Source of the DNA: Solen grandis
Taxonomy: Eukaryota; Mollusca; Bivalvia; Adapedonta; Solenidae
Direction: 5' to 3'
Assembly: GCA_021229015.1 (NCBI GenBank)
Contig: CM037788.1
Span: 39,394,024-39,458,023 of the forward strand
DNA: 64,000 bases
A program made the position numbers and the translations under genes. The notes under the pieces are model-generated. The model ran no database searches and was not told where the DNA came from. It saw nothing but the letters and a program-made list of their open reading frames with translations. Shown here piece after piece: positions 11,964 to 22,552 of this stretch (positions are counted from its first letter, which is position 1; each line of letters opens with the position of its first letter).

Positions 11964-12409
11964 ACGACGACGACGACGACGGACAAAGTGATCCCTATGT
12001 GTCTGCCATGCTATGCAGGCGACACAAAAAGTAATCATTTCTTTCAGATCTTCGACGTATCTAAAGAACAAACATGAAATATAAATTTTACTAGCAATTA
12101 CATGTAATTATTATAAATCTAAAACGAGAATTTAATACGATCGCTTGTCTCTTGATTCATTCTTTAGTTCTCTTATTAACTAATGACGCATAGATAAGTA
12201 GTCTATGGACGAAAACAACCGAGTTGACCGAATAAGCCGGCAGCGTTTTCATCGTGCATCGTTCGTATCGTATGGACCGTGTATCGTGTATATGAACCAA
12301 ACGTGTAACGTACGTGCACCGTGTAACGTGCGTGTAACGTGCGTTCCGTGTCCGTGTAACGTGCGTGTAACGTGCGTTCCGTGTGCCAACTTGAACGCGA
12401 GCCGCACTG
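9089..12409 (+). mobile_element. 3.3-kb inverted-repeat element in the minisatellite, copy 1
   Basis: Perfect 26-bp terminal inverted repeats begin CAGTGCGGCTCGCGTTCAAG at 9089. The reverse complement ends at 12409. The empty site reads CTTGTAATAC in neighbouring units. Here it is CTTGTA-element-TAATAC, giving a TA target duplication (9087-9088 and 12410-12411). TA targets and CAGT ends fit Tc1/mariner-type elements. Just inside both ends are CGTGTAACGTGCGT repeats in the same orientation. No transposase frame is visible, so it is non-autonomous. The interior has a CT microsatellite (about 9825-9883), a CA/TA tract, a poly-G run (about 10835-10851) and a nested family C repeat. Confidence 0.85.
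10644..12030 (+). repeat. Tandem-bearing dispersed repeat (family C), copy 1, nested
   Basis: It starts ACTAGATGTGGGTGTTCC-TC-GGAACAC then GTGTCGCC. Internal units of about 155 bp follow (GAGTTATCATTCTTGTGCACTG..). Then comes a GACGCC/GACGAC microsatellite (about 11910-11980) and a terminal hairpin GTGTCTGCC...GGCGACAC followed by AAAAA. It lies inside the 9089-12409 element. Open frames of repeated Asp, Thr or Arg across the microsatellite are artefacts. Confidence 0.75.
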
Positions 12410-13061
12410 TAATACAGAAACAGTAATCTTTTGGGAACAGACTATGTTTCCACTTGTAATACAGAATGTTTTGGGAAAAATGTATTACAAGAAACAGGAA
12501 TCCCTTGAGGACAGGATGTGTTACCATTTCTAATATACAGTAATCTCTCGGGAACAGGCTGTGTTATCTCCTGTAATAGACACTGTAATCGCTTGGGGAC
12601 AGCCTGCATTACCACCTGTATTTCAGACACAGTAATTACCAGGTACCTATATTCAAAGTTTGTATGCACCCAGTTTTCAAGTTTTGTTTCAATCAAGAAA
12701 AATAAACTAAGGGAAATAATATAAAAATAGCGACAATAGAGTTACGGTTATTTTGAACTGCACTTCTATTCATCACCATGTACCTATATTCAAGGATTTA
12801 AGTAATTCTAGGATTGAAGTTAATCCATACAAGCTCGCCCTTCCAGGAGATAAAAAAAATCCTCCAATCAGGTATTTATTCAAGGCCTTAAGTTCTCAAA
12901 AATAATCAAATATGATCTCAGTCTCAAACTCAACCTCTTTTTGAGGGCTCATTGCAAAACGGTCGTAACTTATATGTATTAAAGAACAAGTTACAACTGT
13001 TTTGTGCTGAGCCTTCGTTTTTAACCTAATGAGCATCTTTTCAGTTTGACTAAAGTGCAGT
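12410..13061 (-). repeat. Degenerate 47-bp units and right flank of duplication copy 1
   Basis: About five decayed minisatellite units (to about 12640) still keep acceptor-like CTGTATTACAG or similar on the minus strand. Unique AT-rich intron sequence follows to the duplication junction at about 13061. Confidence 0.6.
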
Positions 13062-13719
13062 TTAAAATGGAAACAGTAATATCTTGGAACAGGCTGTGTT
13101 ACCACTTGTAATACAGAAACAGTAATATCTTGGGAACAGGCTGTGTTACCACTTGTAATACAGAAACAGTAATATCTTTGGAACAGGCTGTGTTACCACT
13201 TGTAATACAGAAACAGTAATATCTTGGGAACAGGCTGTGTTACCACTTGTAATACAGAAACAGTAATATCTTGGGAACAGGCTGTGTTACCACTTGTAAT
13301 ACAGAAACAGTAATATCTTTGGAACAGGCTGTGTTACCACATGAAATACAGAAACAGTAATATCTTTGGAACAGGCTGTGTTACCACTTGTAATACAGAA
13401 ACAGTAATATCTTTGGAACAGGCTGTGTTACCACTTGTAATACAGAAACAGTAATATCTTTGGAACAGGCTGTGTTACCACCTGTAATACAGAAACAGTA
13501 ATATCTTTGGAACAGGCTGTGTTACCACCTGTAATACAGAAACAGTAATATCTTTGGAACAGGCTGTGTTACCACCTGTAATACAGAAACAGTAATATCT
13601 TTGGAACAGGCTGTGTTACCACCTGTAATACAGAAACAGTAATATCTTTGGAACAGGCTGTGTTACCACTTGTAATACAGAAACAGTAATATCTTTGGAA
13701 CAGGCTGTGTTACCACTTG
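13062..13719 (-). repeat. 47-bp minisatellite, second array (about 14 units)
   Basis: Same unit as at 7388-9086, mostly of the ATCTTTGGAA subtype found at the distal end of the first array. Each unit again carries TTTCTGTATTACAG-GTGG on the minus strand. It begins abruptly at the duplication junction and is interrupted at 13720 by the second copy of the inverted-repeat element. Confidence 0.9.
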
Positions 13720-13721
13720 TA

Positions 13722-14472
13722 CAGTGCGGCTCGCGTTCAAGTTGGCATTTTTAGCGTGTAACGTGCGTGTAACGTGCGTTCCGTGTCCGTGTAATGTGCG
13801 TGTAACGTGCGTGCGTGTACCGTGTAACCGTGTAACATTCTCAACGTGTGGTCCGTGTAGCATCGTTTATATCGTGTGTAACGTGTTAAACTGTAACATG
13901 TCACGGTGTAAAATCATTCGGCTTATTGTACTAGAACCCTGATGGAAATGAGTCTTGATCGAGGTAAAAAACACATATTATCATGTATGTTTGCGTCCTG
14001 CTTTATGCATGAAAAAAAAAACTGCTTACATGTGCATCTGGTGTGAAATGATACAACTTATGCTGTTGGATATACCATATTTCATAATGCACATTGCTTC
14101 AACTTTATATAAATTAATAATAAAATACGACTTGCCGATTTCCTATATCTCCTCAGTCCTCACGAATATTATAACCACTATTTATTCCGTTTACAGGTAA
14201 AATGTAACTCAAAATTTGCTGGCTCGGAATTTATACTCTATCGTGCGGGTGGCACATTGTGTCGTTTAGCAGGGACTTCCTGTGTATTCCAGTTTGACAC
14301 GATACACCATCTATGCACAGGAAACATTAATTTTGACACCCAAGACCAAGAGTACATTTGAGGAAGTTAGGTGTCAGACTGGGTAGCTGGACTCGGATTA
14401 TACGTAAATCGTCACCTTGTCCTGGTACATGTAACTTAACGTTTGACGACTTATGTGTAATTCTCTCTCTCC

Positions 14473-14520
<48 letters not shown>

Positions 14521-15543
14521 GCCTAGATGTGATATATATACAATGAATTTTAAACTTCAACTATCATGCTCATTATTAACTAATTAATTTTAATGTTCAC
14601 GTTATAACCGCAACGAATACATCCAAGACTTAAACCTTTCATCTACCTAAGGAAGCACTCGATAGGATAGACTTATTTAAATGAATTGCGTTTTTTAATT
14701 GATTCGATAAACTGATAAATGATTAGGAATTAATTGCCGAAAGCATAATTATATCTACTCGCTTTCACCTATCTAAGGAAAAACTCAATAAGATGAACTT
14801 ATTGATCGATTGCGTTTTTTGAATTTATTCGATAAACTGATATGAAATTAGGAATTAATATTGCCGAAAGCATAACTTTAAATACTCGCTTTTCCATACA
14901 TATCCTGGTGATGGTACAGGTAATTATAAAGATAAAATGGGCTCGATTTTTCCACTCCTAAAACTATTGAATGTTTTTATCCGTCTTTTGAAAATCATTT
15001 GGGGTTGGTTGTTTTGTCTGTCTTCCAATAATGAGTAATCAAACATTGTATACACAGATTCGTATAATCGTCAATTCTATTCGTTTTCTTATTAAAAGAA
15101 TTAGAAAAAAAAGATTGATAAGTGTCTATGGACGAAAACAACTACAGCTAGTATATGTGGCTAAAATTATAGATTACCAACAATACGATACGATTTTTTT
15201 AATTCTGTGTTCAGATTTGTTTCGGTAAATGGCCAGATCGGTAATTAATTAAATAAAAAGGTAACTCCTTTGATGTTTCATTTATTGATTATATATGGAA
15301 TTTTGTTCCCAAACTTTAATGATAGTGTGATAAATAGATCATACGCATTGAATGGAGTATGCATTCATACATTGTACATGAACGTAATCATATAAAAATA
15401 AAACTAGATGTGGGTGTTCCTCGGAACACTTGTGTCGCCTGCATTTAAGCATGTTTGATGAAAGAATTGACTAGAAAATCGATCTTTTGACAAATTATTG
15501 ATAAAGCATAATCTATTTTGTGAGGTACAAAATAACACCAAAT

Positions 15544-15576
<33 letters not shown>

Positions 15577-15585
15577 TTTTTTTAT

Positions 15586-15616
<31 letters not shown>

Positions 15617-16706
15617 GGGGGAAAAAATATTCAAACAGTGCAATATGTAATAATTTTCCCGAGCACTTTCGACTATACAGTCTTCATCAGAGGAGTGTCA
15701 GAATGACTATGAATTCAAAACATTAACTGTAAGAAAAATTATGACGTCATTAAGCACTTATGACGTTAATTATATATATGTTGCAAGTTTGTAGTCATCA
15801 TTATCATTATTGAGTTATCATTCTTGTGTACTGCACTCAGACCAATGAGATCTATCTACTATAAATGTTTAAGGCAACACTTCAAATACTTTACAAGTTA
15901 TGCACCACACAAGAATTAAATCCAAAAAAATAAACAAAGGGAAATAACTCCAAAAATACAACAGTTATCATTCTTGCACAATGCACTCCATGAGATCTTT
16001 CCACCTGTGAGGTTTCAAAGTAATACCTCAAATACTTTTCGTGTTATGCTCCAGACAAAAATGAAGTCTGAGTATAAAAAGGACAATAACTCAGGAGAAA
16101 AGAAAGTGAGAGTTATCATTTATGTGAACTGCACTCCTCTTCAATGAGATCTATCTATCTATAAAGTTTTAAGTCAGCACCTCAAATACTTTTTGAGTTA
16201 TGCCCTGGACAAAAATTAAGACTGAAAATCAACAAAGGGTAATAACTCAGAAAATAGAAAGTCAGGTTATCATTCTTGTGCACTGCACTCCACCTCAATG
16301 TGATCTATCCATGTTTTAACTTTCAAGGTGATACCTCAAATACTTTTTGAGTTATGGTCCGGACAAAAATAAAATCTCAGAATCAACAAAGGGTAATAAC
16401 TCAGAAAATACGAAAGTCAGAGTTATCATTCTTGTGCACTGCACTCCACCTCAATGTGATCTATCCATGTTTTAACTTTCAAGGTGATACCTCAAATACT
16501 TTTTGAGTTATGGTCCGGACAAAAGTAAAATCTCAGAATCAACAAAGGGTAATAACTCAGAAAATACGAAAGTCAGAGTTATCATTCTTGTGCACTGCAC
16601 TCCACCTCAATGTGATCTATCCATGTTTTAAGTTTCAAGGTGATACCTCAAATACTTTTCGAGTTATGCTCCGGACAAGAAAGTGTGACGCCGACGACGC
16701 CGACGA

Positions 16707-16738
<32 letters not shown>

Positions 16739-17184
16739 ACGACGACGACGACGACGGACAAAGTGATCCCTATGTGTCTGCCATGCTATGCAGGCGACAC
16801 AAAAAGTAATCATTTCTTTCAGATCTTCGACGTATCTAAAGAACAAACATGAAATATAAATTTTACTAGCAATTACATGTAATTATTATAAATCTAAAAC
16901 GAGAATTTAATACGATCGCTTGTCTCTTGATTCATTCTTTAGTTCTCTTATTAACTAATGACGCATAGATAAGTAGTCTATGGACGAAAACAACCGAGTT
17001 GACCGAATAAGCCGGCAGCGTTTTCATCGTGCATCGTTCGTATCGTATGGACCGTGTATCGTGTATATGAACCAAACGTGTAACGTACGTGCACCGTGTA
17101 ACGTGCGTGTAACGTGCGTTCCGTGTCCGTGTAACGTGCGTGTAACGTGCGTTCCGTGTGCCAACTTGAACGCGAGCCGCACTG
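13722..17184 (+). mobile_element. Inverted-repeat element, copy 2 (3.46 kb)
   Basis: Same 26-bp inverted ends and same TA-flanked site in the minisatellite as copy 1, so it was copied by segmental duplication rather than by a second insertion. It keeps an extra imperfect 126-bp unit (about 14645-14770) and has a longer poly-G run (about 15596-15621). One internal unit (about 16075-16210) differs clearly from its counterpart at about 11305-11440, while the sequence on either side is nearly identical. Confidence 0.85.
15403..16805 (+). repeat. Tandem-bearing dispersed repeat (family C), copy 2, nested
   Basis: Counterpart of 10644-12030 with the same start (ACTAGATGTGGGTG), internal units of about 155 bp, GACGCC microsatellite (about 16686-16755) and end GGCGACACAAAAA. 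Confidence 0.75.
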
Positions 17185-17803
17185 TAATACAGAAACAGTA
17201 ATCTTTTGGGAACAGACTATGTTTCCACTTGTAATAATTTTGGGAAAGCTCTGTATCCGGTTACCATTTCTAATATACAGTAATCTCTCGGGAACAGGCT
17301 GTGTTATCTCCTGTAATAGACACTGTAATCGCTTGGGGACAGCCTGCATTACCACCTGTATTTCAGACACAGTAATTACCAGGTACCTATATTCAAAGTT
17401 TGTATGCACCCAGTTTTCAAGTTTTGTTTCAATCAAGAAAAATAAACTAAGGGAAATAATATAAAAATAGCGACAATAGAGTTATGGTTATTTTGAACTG
17501 CACTTCTATTCATCACCATGTACCTATATTCAAGGATTTAAGTAATTCTAGGATTGAAGTTAATCCATACAAGCTCGCCCTTCCAGGAGATAAAAAAAAT
17601 CCTCCCATCAGGTATTTATTCAAGGCCTTAAGTTCTCAAAAATAATCAAATATGATCTCAGTCTCAAACTCAACCTCTTTTTGAGGGCTCATTGCAAAAC
17701 GGTCGTAACTTATATGTATTAAAGAACAAGTTACAACTGTTTTGTGCTGAGCCTTCGTTTTTAACCTAATGAGCATCTTTTCAGTTTGACTAAAGTGCAG
17801 TTT
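17185..17803 (-). repeat. Degenerate 47-bp units and right flank of duplication copy 2
   Basis: Same content as 12410-13061, with a small rearrangement near 17230-17260. At 17804 it leaves the duplication and continues into unique intron sequence. Confidence 0.6.
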
Positions 17804-17903
17804 TGAATATTGAAAACTTTTGGCCAGTTCTCTGTTTTCAATAACAAAATTCTTTACCCTATTTATCAAAGATACAATCCCTAGATAGTGTTGGTAACAC
17901 TGT

Positions 17904-18144
17904 TGACCCTTTCCCTCATAGAGGATACCATGAAAAGACCTATGCGAACAGCATAAAACCAGATCAGCCTGCGAGTAACTCGCAGGCTGATCAGGTTTTA
18001 TGCTGTTCGCTGCTCCTCAGTGGTCTGGAAATGAAGATTTTGTAATGAAATTTGGTAAGGTTTAACTGTGGCTTTCTGCAGATCAGGCTTTATGTGGTAC
18101 CTATTAAGTGCGTCAAAATGAGTCTATATGAGGGAAATGGTTAA
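17904..18144 (+). mobile_element. TTAA miniature element, family 1
   Basis: Ends TTGACCCTTTCCCTCATA and ATATGAGGGAAATGGTTAA, slightly decayed from the family consensus. It has the central near-perfect hairpin with 33-bp arms (GCGAACAGCATAAAACC.. and ..GGTTTTATGCTGTTCGC). No coding capacity. Confidence 0.8.
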
Positions 18145-18853
18145 GCAGGTGTGTGTTCAGTAATCAAAACCTTTTGTAACTGGTAGTTAACAATCTGCTA
18201 TGGAGTTGGCTTAGGACCGTATATACCATGCTGTTCACGTGCACCTTATGCTGTACATAGGTTTATGTGAATATCACGGTTAATGACACTGAGACAGTTT
18301 CATAGCTGACTGTAAGCATATGGTTGCATACGGTTTGGCATACTGAACACACGCCAGTTTCACTGGTGTACCCTTATATCCATATTAGGGAAGGACGCGA
18401 TCATGATCCCTATATATCATCAAGCACAGCTATCACTGCCATAGGATGAAACAAGATAGGATAGGACACAGTGGCTGATCCATAAGTAGATCACTTATTG
18501 AAAGGGAGGTGGGGGTATGTACACTATTTTTACAACTAAGTTTAAACTTTATTTATTTTACATTGTTTATGAAACAAGTTCTCACAACTTGTAGTAATTA
18601 CTCTTGTGGAAGAGAACACAGAGAAAACCCACACATCTGGATGGACGACCACTGTACGCTCTCACATACGTGACCAGGAAACTAACTCAGGACGCATTGG
18701 TGAACAGCAAAGAATGTTACTACTATGCTATCCAGTACTACAACAAAGTAATAATATATGAATTTGATTTGTATGTTAAGAGGTGTGATTTAATTAAAGC
18801 AACTTTTAAACGAGTTGAAACTGAAAAATCAAAAGAAAATACATATAACTTAC
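18145..18853. other. Intron sequence with faint SINE remnant
   Basis: AT-rich receptor intron. Around 18604-18720 a GAGAACACAGAGAAAACCC stretch resembles the body of the tRNA-derived SINEs at 24976 and 59119. No exon is seen. Confidence 0.35.
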
Positions 18854-18992
18854 CACTCTGTATGTGTTTGTTCAAGACCTTCAGCCCCAGTACCAAAGAG
18901 TTAGTTTCCTCGACAATAAAATTTTCAGATCCGTCATATTTATTGCAGGAAATAATGGCTTGTACTGTCCAGTCGGAATACAGAAGCTGATT
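18854..18992 (-). CDS. LRP-like receptor, exon encoding the end of a YWTD propeller
   Basis: 139-bp exon between acceptor ATTTTCAG (before 18992) and donor GTAAGT (after 18854), phase 0 in and phase 1 out. It encodes LLYSDWTVQAIISCNKYDG near its start and ends with LGLKVLNKHIQS. This matches the last blade of an LDL-receptor YWTD beta-propeller (family pattern YWTDW..SI..ADK.DG..., then the I.V.H..RQ region before the EGF module). Spliced to 7406 it reads [12 protein letters not shown], the expected propeller-to-EGF transition, across an intron of 11.4 kb. The earlier propeller exons are not found between here and the gap at 21789. Confidence 0.8.
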
Positions 18993-19061
18993 CTGAAAAT
19001 TATAATAGTTAAATATTTCGTTTTGTGACGTAAAAATGATTGACTCTTTGCTTTGGTTAAA

Positions 19062-19260
19062 CATCCCACTGACGGTAGTTCAGTCAATTAGGGACTTTAA
19101 CTTACAGGAGAAAAATATATTGCTGCCAAACTGCAGTATCACACCAGACACGTGGCATGATCCCACACCTAGTCATATTATCCTGACACTGGGCCAACCA
19201 GTCCTGGAACTGTCTATACATGCCGAGTGTCAAACAAGGGAGCTATACTAGTACAGTCAG
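19062..19260 (+). repeat. Dispersed short repeat (S1 type)
   Basis: It contains CATCCCACTGACGG, then CTGCAGTATCAC, GTGGCATGAT and CCAACCAGTCCTGGAACTG. The same series recurs at about 28415, 38690, 45440 and 50640, so it is a dispersed, probably SINE-related, family. Confidence 0.5.
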
Positions 19261-20040
19261 GTTTTGATACAGAGACACCAGATATACTGACAGAGTCAAA
19301 TAGACAATCATTGTTTTATAGGGGACTAAATGTTTTCAGCAATATTTGTTTCTGTTATAATGGAATATTTGGTTTTCAGACACCGACACAAAAAATCGGA
19401 GAAGCAAACGTCATTATTCTCTTTAATTAGTACTTGATACATGTATACTGACAGTGAATGTGTCTGAGCTATAATTTAGCAAGTACATGTTGAATACCAT
19501 GAATGCCTGTTTGTAATGGACTATATATGTCTACCTGTAGATTTACAGTTTGTTTTCAAGTCCAAAATGGCAGCCCCTGCAGCTAAATGACAGCAAGAAT
19601 ATTTTTAGTTTCAAAAAAATAAAATCATTGTGTACAAAGAAAGTGTAGTTATACGGAGACCTGGCTGTATGATTTTTTACATTGTTTCTATAATTATATC
19701 ACAGCTGGAGATCAAACCTGAAACCTCCTGGATACAGGGCATACTCTCCAACCCCCCAACCACTAGGAGAAGAAATTGATATACAGCAATATGTCATCCC
19801 TCCAACACTATTTCAATCACAATCATAAATGAACATCTTCAGATAGAATGAAGAAGACCCCAGTAAAACTATGTACATTATTTCATGCCGAAGACACAAG
19901 AATAGACTTATCAAACCTATTTACATTATTTCATGCCAAAGGAACCAGTATAGACTTACAACCTATCACAGTCCATCTAGAAGGTTTCCCCAATTACCAC
20001 ATGGAAAATCTGAGTGACTCAACAGGGATTTAAACTCACT
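19261..20040. other. Intergenic or intron sequence with tRNA-like SINE remnant
   Basis: At about 19690-19770 the minus strand carries a decayed tRNA-like head (TAGTGGTTGG...GGTTTGATCTCC). Degenerate SINE body is at about 19970-20035. No exon seen. Confidence 0.3.
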
Positions 20041-20205
20041 GTGAGAAGGGACTAAACCCACTATGAGGAGGGTCTAAACCCACTATGAGGAGGGTCTAAA
20101 CCCACTATGAGGAGGGTCTAAACCCACTATGAGGAGGGTCTAAACCCACTATGAGGTAAGACTGAGGGATTTAACCCACTATGAGGAGGACTAAACCCAC
20201 AAGTC
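20041..20205 (+). repeat. 22-bp minisatellite
   Basis: Six to seven units of AACCCACTATGAGGAGGGTCT, with the outer units degenerate. Confidence 0.8.
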
Positions 20206-20510
20206 AGTGACTAACTTACCCCTCAATTAATATATGTTCAATACTAAAAAGTTGATCTTTGAATAACTAGAGATACTCCCCTTAACCCCATCCCCTCAAA
20301 CACACATTCACACTGAGGTACACAGTGACATATGCTTTATGTGCTTTGAAGAAGTAGATCTACCATATTTCAGTTACCAATACATTAGCTCACTTTTGCA
20401 AACAGTGAATTGAAAAAAGGATTACATTGTTATTTCTCACATGTAAGAGAATAATTAGGATGACATAAATGAAATTTAATTTCAAAAGCATGAGTCAAAC
20501 TGGAGGTATC

Positions 20511-20752
20511 TTAACCCTTTCCCTCATAGAGGACACCATGAAAAGACCTATGCGAACAGCATAAAACCAGATCAGCCTGTGAGTAACTCGCAGGCTCATC
20601 AGGTTTTATGCTGTTTGCTGCTCCTCAGTGGTCTGAAAATGAGGACTTTATAATTAAATTTGGTACGGTTTAACTGTGGTTTTCTGCAGATCAGGCTTTA
20701 TGTGGTACCTATTGAGTGCGTCAAAATGAGTCTATATGAGGGAAAGGGTTAA
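20511..20752 (+). mobile_element. TTAA miniature element, family 1
   Basis: Full-length copy: TTAACCCTTTCCCTCATA at the left, TATGAGGGAAAGGGTTAA at the right, central hairpin with GCGAGTAACTCGC-type apex (one arm decayed to GTGAG). Confidence 0.85.
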
Positions 20753-21788
20753 AGTAGTGGCACCCTAATGCATGAATTTTTAACTTCTGGTTTCTTTGGT
20801 GTTTTTCTATTCTATTCATTTAAAGAAAGCATTTTGTGCGATATAGGAATTTCTAATGACAGTTTGTACAAATTTAATGATTTTTAGTCTATGTAACCCT
20901 GTACTGAAATGCTTTCTCAAATTGTGTGGGGGGTATACGTATAAAAACTGCTATAAAATCATCAAATTTTCCATTTCTTTTCTCATGAATTGATTTATCA
21001 TATATCTAAGGCATATATCAAATGGAAAACATATTAAGAACATAAGAGAAAACTTGATAAAATGTATATTTATAAATTTATGTTGGAAGTCTTCATATTA
21101 AAGTTTGATATTTTCCCCTATTTATTAAATAGCAACATTACAATTCCTGGTAAAGAACATATTTTTTATTCAAATTTCTCAGAACAAGCTGTTAAAAAAA
21201 TATTCATATACTATATCAGACATAAAAATGCACAATTTTATATAGGTTAACCATAAAAATATCAAGTAATAACAGTATACATTACCTGACCCCTTATCTT
21301 TTAAGCTCAGTAAACATGCAGAATATTATGTTTTGACTGCTTCCTAAGTTCTTTACAGGAACAATGTGAGCACAAATTTGAAATAATTCAATAATTAATA
21401 ATTTTCCTATTAAGTGTCTTTTTCTATTGCATGATTAATGTTATATCATTGTTAAGTGAAATACCAAACAGATAATGACAAAAACTATTTGACTAAGTAC
21501 GTACAATCCTAGTATGAAAGAATCATTGTTACAATTTTCCGTTTAACATGAATTTCCAATACACAAACTTATATTACTGTAGTTATGTTTGATTAAGATA
21601 CCATTTGTTTTTTGAAATTTGCATTTTTATGGAGAAGTTTTCGAAATACTATCAATTATCACAATTACGCATTTTGACAAATCTAGGGGAATTCCAAAAT
21701 GACGTCACCATAAGGTAATTCGGGGAGGTGTTTTTCTTCTCTATTATAATAAAGGAACAGTATTTTTGCATTTAAATGGATGAATAGC
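20753..21788. other. AT-rich sequence up to the gap, no feature seen
   Basis: Very AT-rich with no exon-like stretch or repeat boundary that I recognise. If the receptor's earlier propeller exons are real and nearby, they are not here. Confidence 0.35.
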
Positions 21789-21888
21789 NNNNNNNNNNNN
21801 NNNNNNNNNNNNNNNNNNNNNNNNNNNNNNNNNNNNNNNNNNNNNNNNNNNNNNNNNNNNNNNNNNNNNNNNNNNNNNNNNNNNNNNN
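21789..21888. other. Assembly gap (100 N)
   Basis: Exactly 100 N, the conventional placeholder for a gap of unknown size. It separates the 5'-truncated receptor gene (left) from the 3'-truncated unknown gene (right), both on the minus strand. Confidence 0.99.
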
Positions 21889-22000
21889 TGATTATTGCTA
21901 TAGCAATGTATGTTTTCATTGAAAAACAACAGGTTTGGCTTTGGGTCAAGAGGGATTTTGGATGATAATTATTTCAAATATTGCAAGAAAACAGCAAAAT

Positions 22001-22242
22001 TTAACCCTTTCCCTCATTTAGGCTCATTTTGATGCACTCAATAGGTACCACATAAAGCCTGATATACAGAAAACCACAGTTAAACCATACCAAATTTAAT
22101 TACAAAATCCTCATTTCCAGACCACTGAGGAGCAGTGAACAGCATAAAACCTGATCAGCCTGCGAGTTACTCTCAGGCTGATCTGGTTTTATGTTGTTCG
22201 CATAGGTCTTTTCATGGTTTCCTCTATTAGGGAAAGGATTAA
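22001..22242 (-). mobile_element. TTAA miniature element, family 1 (inverted)
   Basis: TTAACCCTTTCCCTCATTTA at the left and TTAGGGAAAGGATTAA at the right. The interior is the reverse complement of the copy at 20511, with the hairpin intact apart from point changes. Confidence 0.85.
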
Positions 22243-22552
22243 TGTTTTTTCAACCTATAATTTCTATCAATATTCACTATATTGTGCCTATGAATATTTC
22301 TAAATAGATCAGCATCTAACATCATTATTACCATTTATCCAAGGTTATCTGGTGGGATTTCAAAGACATTGCAATGACTCCTGATCATCTTTCAAATACA
22401 TGGTATGAAGATTTTTTCGTAAATTGAGTCACCTTAAAAAGAGAATATCCAAGTTACTGGGGTAAATGGCCTTTTTTAGGGAACACAAAGTGTACAATTA
22501 TTTAGAAAACAACACAATAATTGCTTACAATTTGGGAATGACAACAGCTTAC

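Larger units (their letters stand above)
8429..17804 (+). repeat. Tandem direct duplication of about 4.7 kb inside a receptor intron
   Basis: Copy 1 is roughly 8429-13061 and copy 2 is 13062-17804. Both contain minisatellite units, then the same inverted-repeat element in the same place, then the same right flank. The spacing between copies is 4633 bp at the left (9091 versus 13724), 4759 bp after a local 126-bp difference, and 4775 bp further right. The junction is at about 13061, where AAAGTGCAGTTT meets a minisatellite unit. At 17804 the same sequence continues instead into TGAATATTG. Unequal crossing-over between minisatellite units explains it. An assembly duplicate of two haplotypes is the alternative. 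Confidence 0.85.

Noticed and set aside
11865..12077. Open frames of poly-Asp, poly-Thr or poly-Arg (also 16640-16852)
   Set aside because: All come from reading a GACGCC/GACGAC microsatellite in different frames inside a dispersed repeat.
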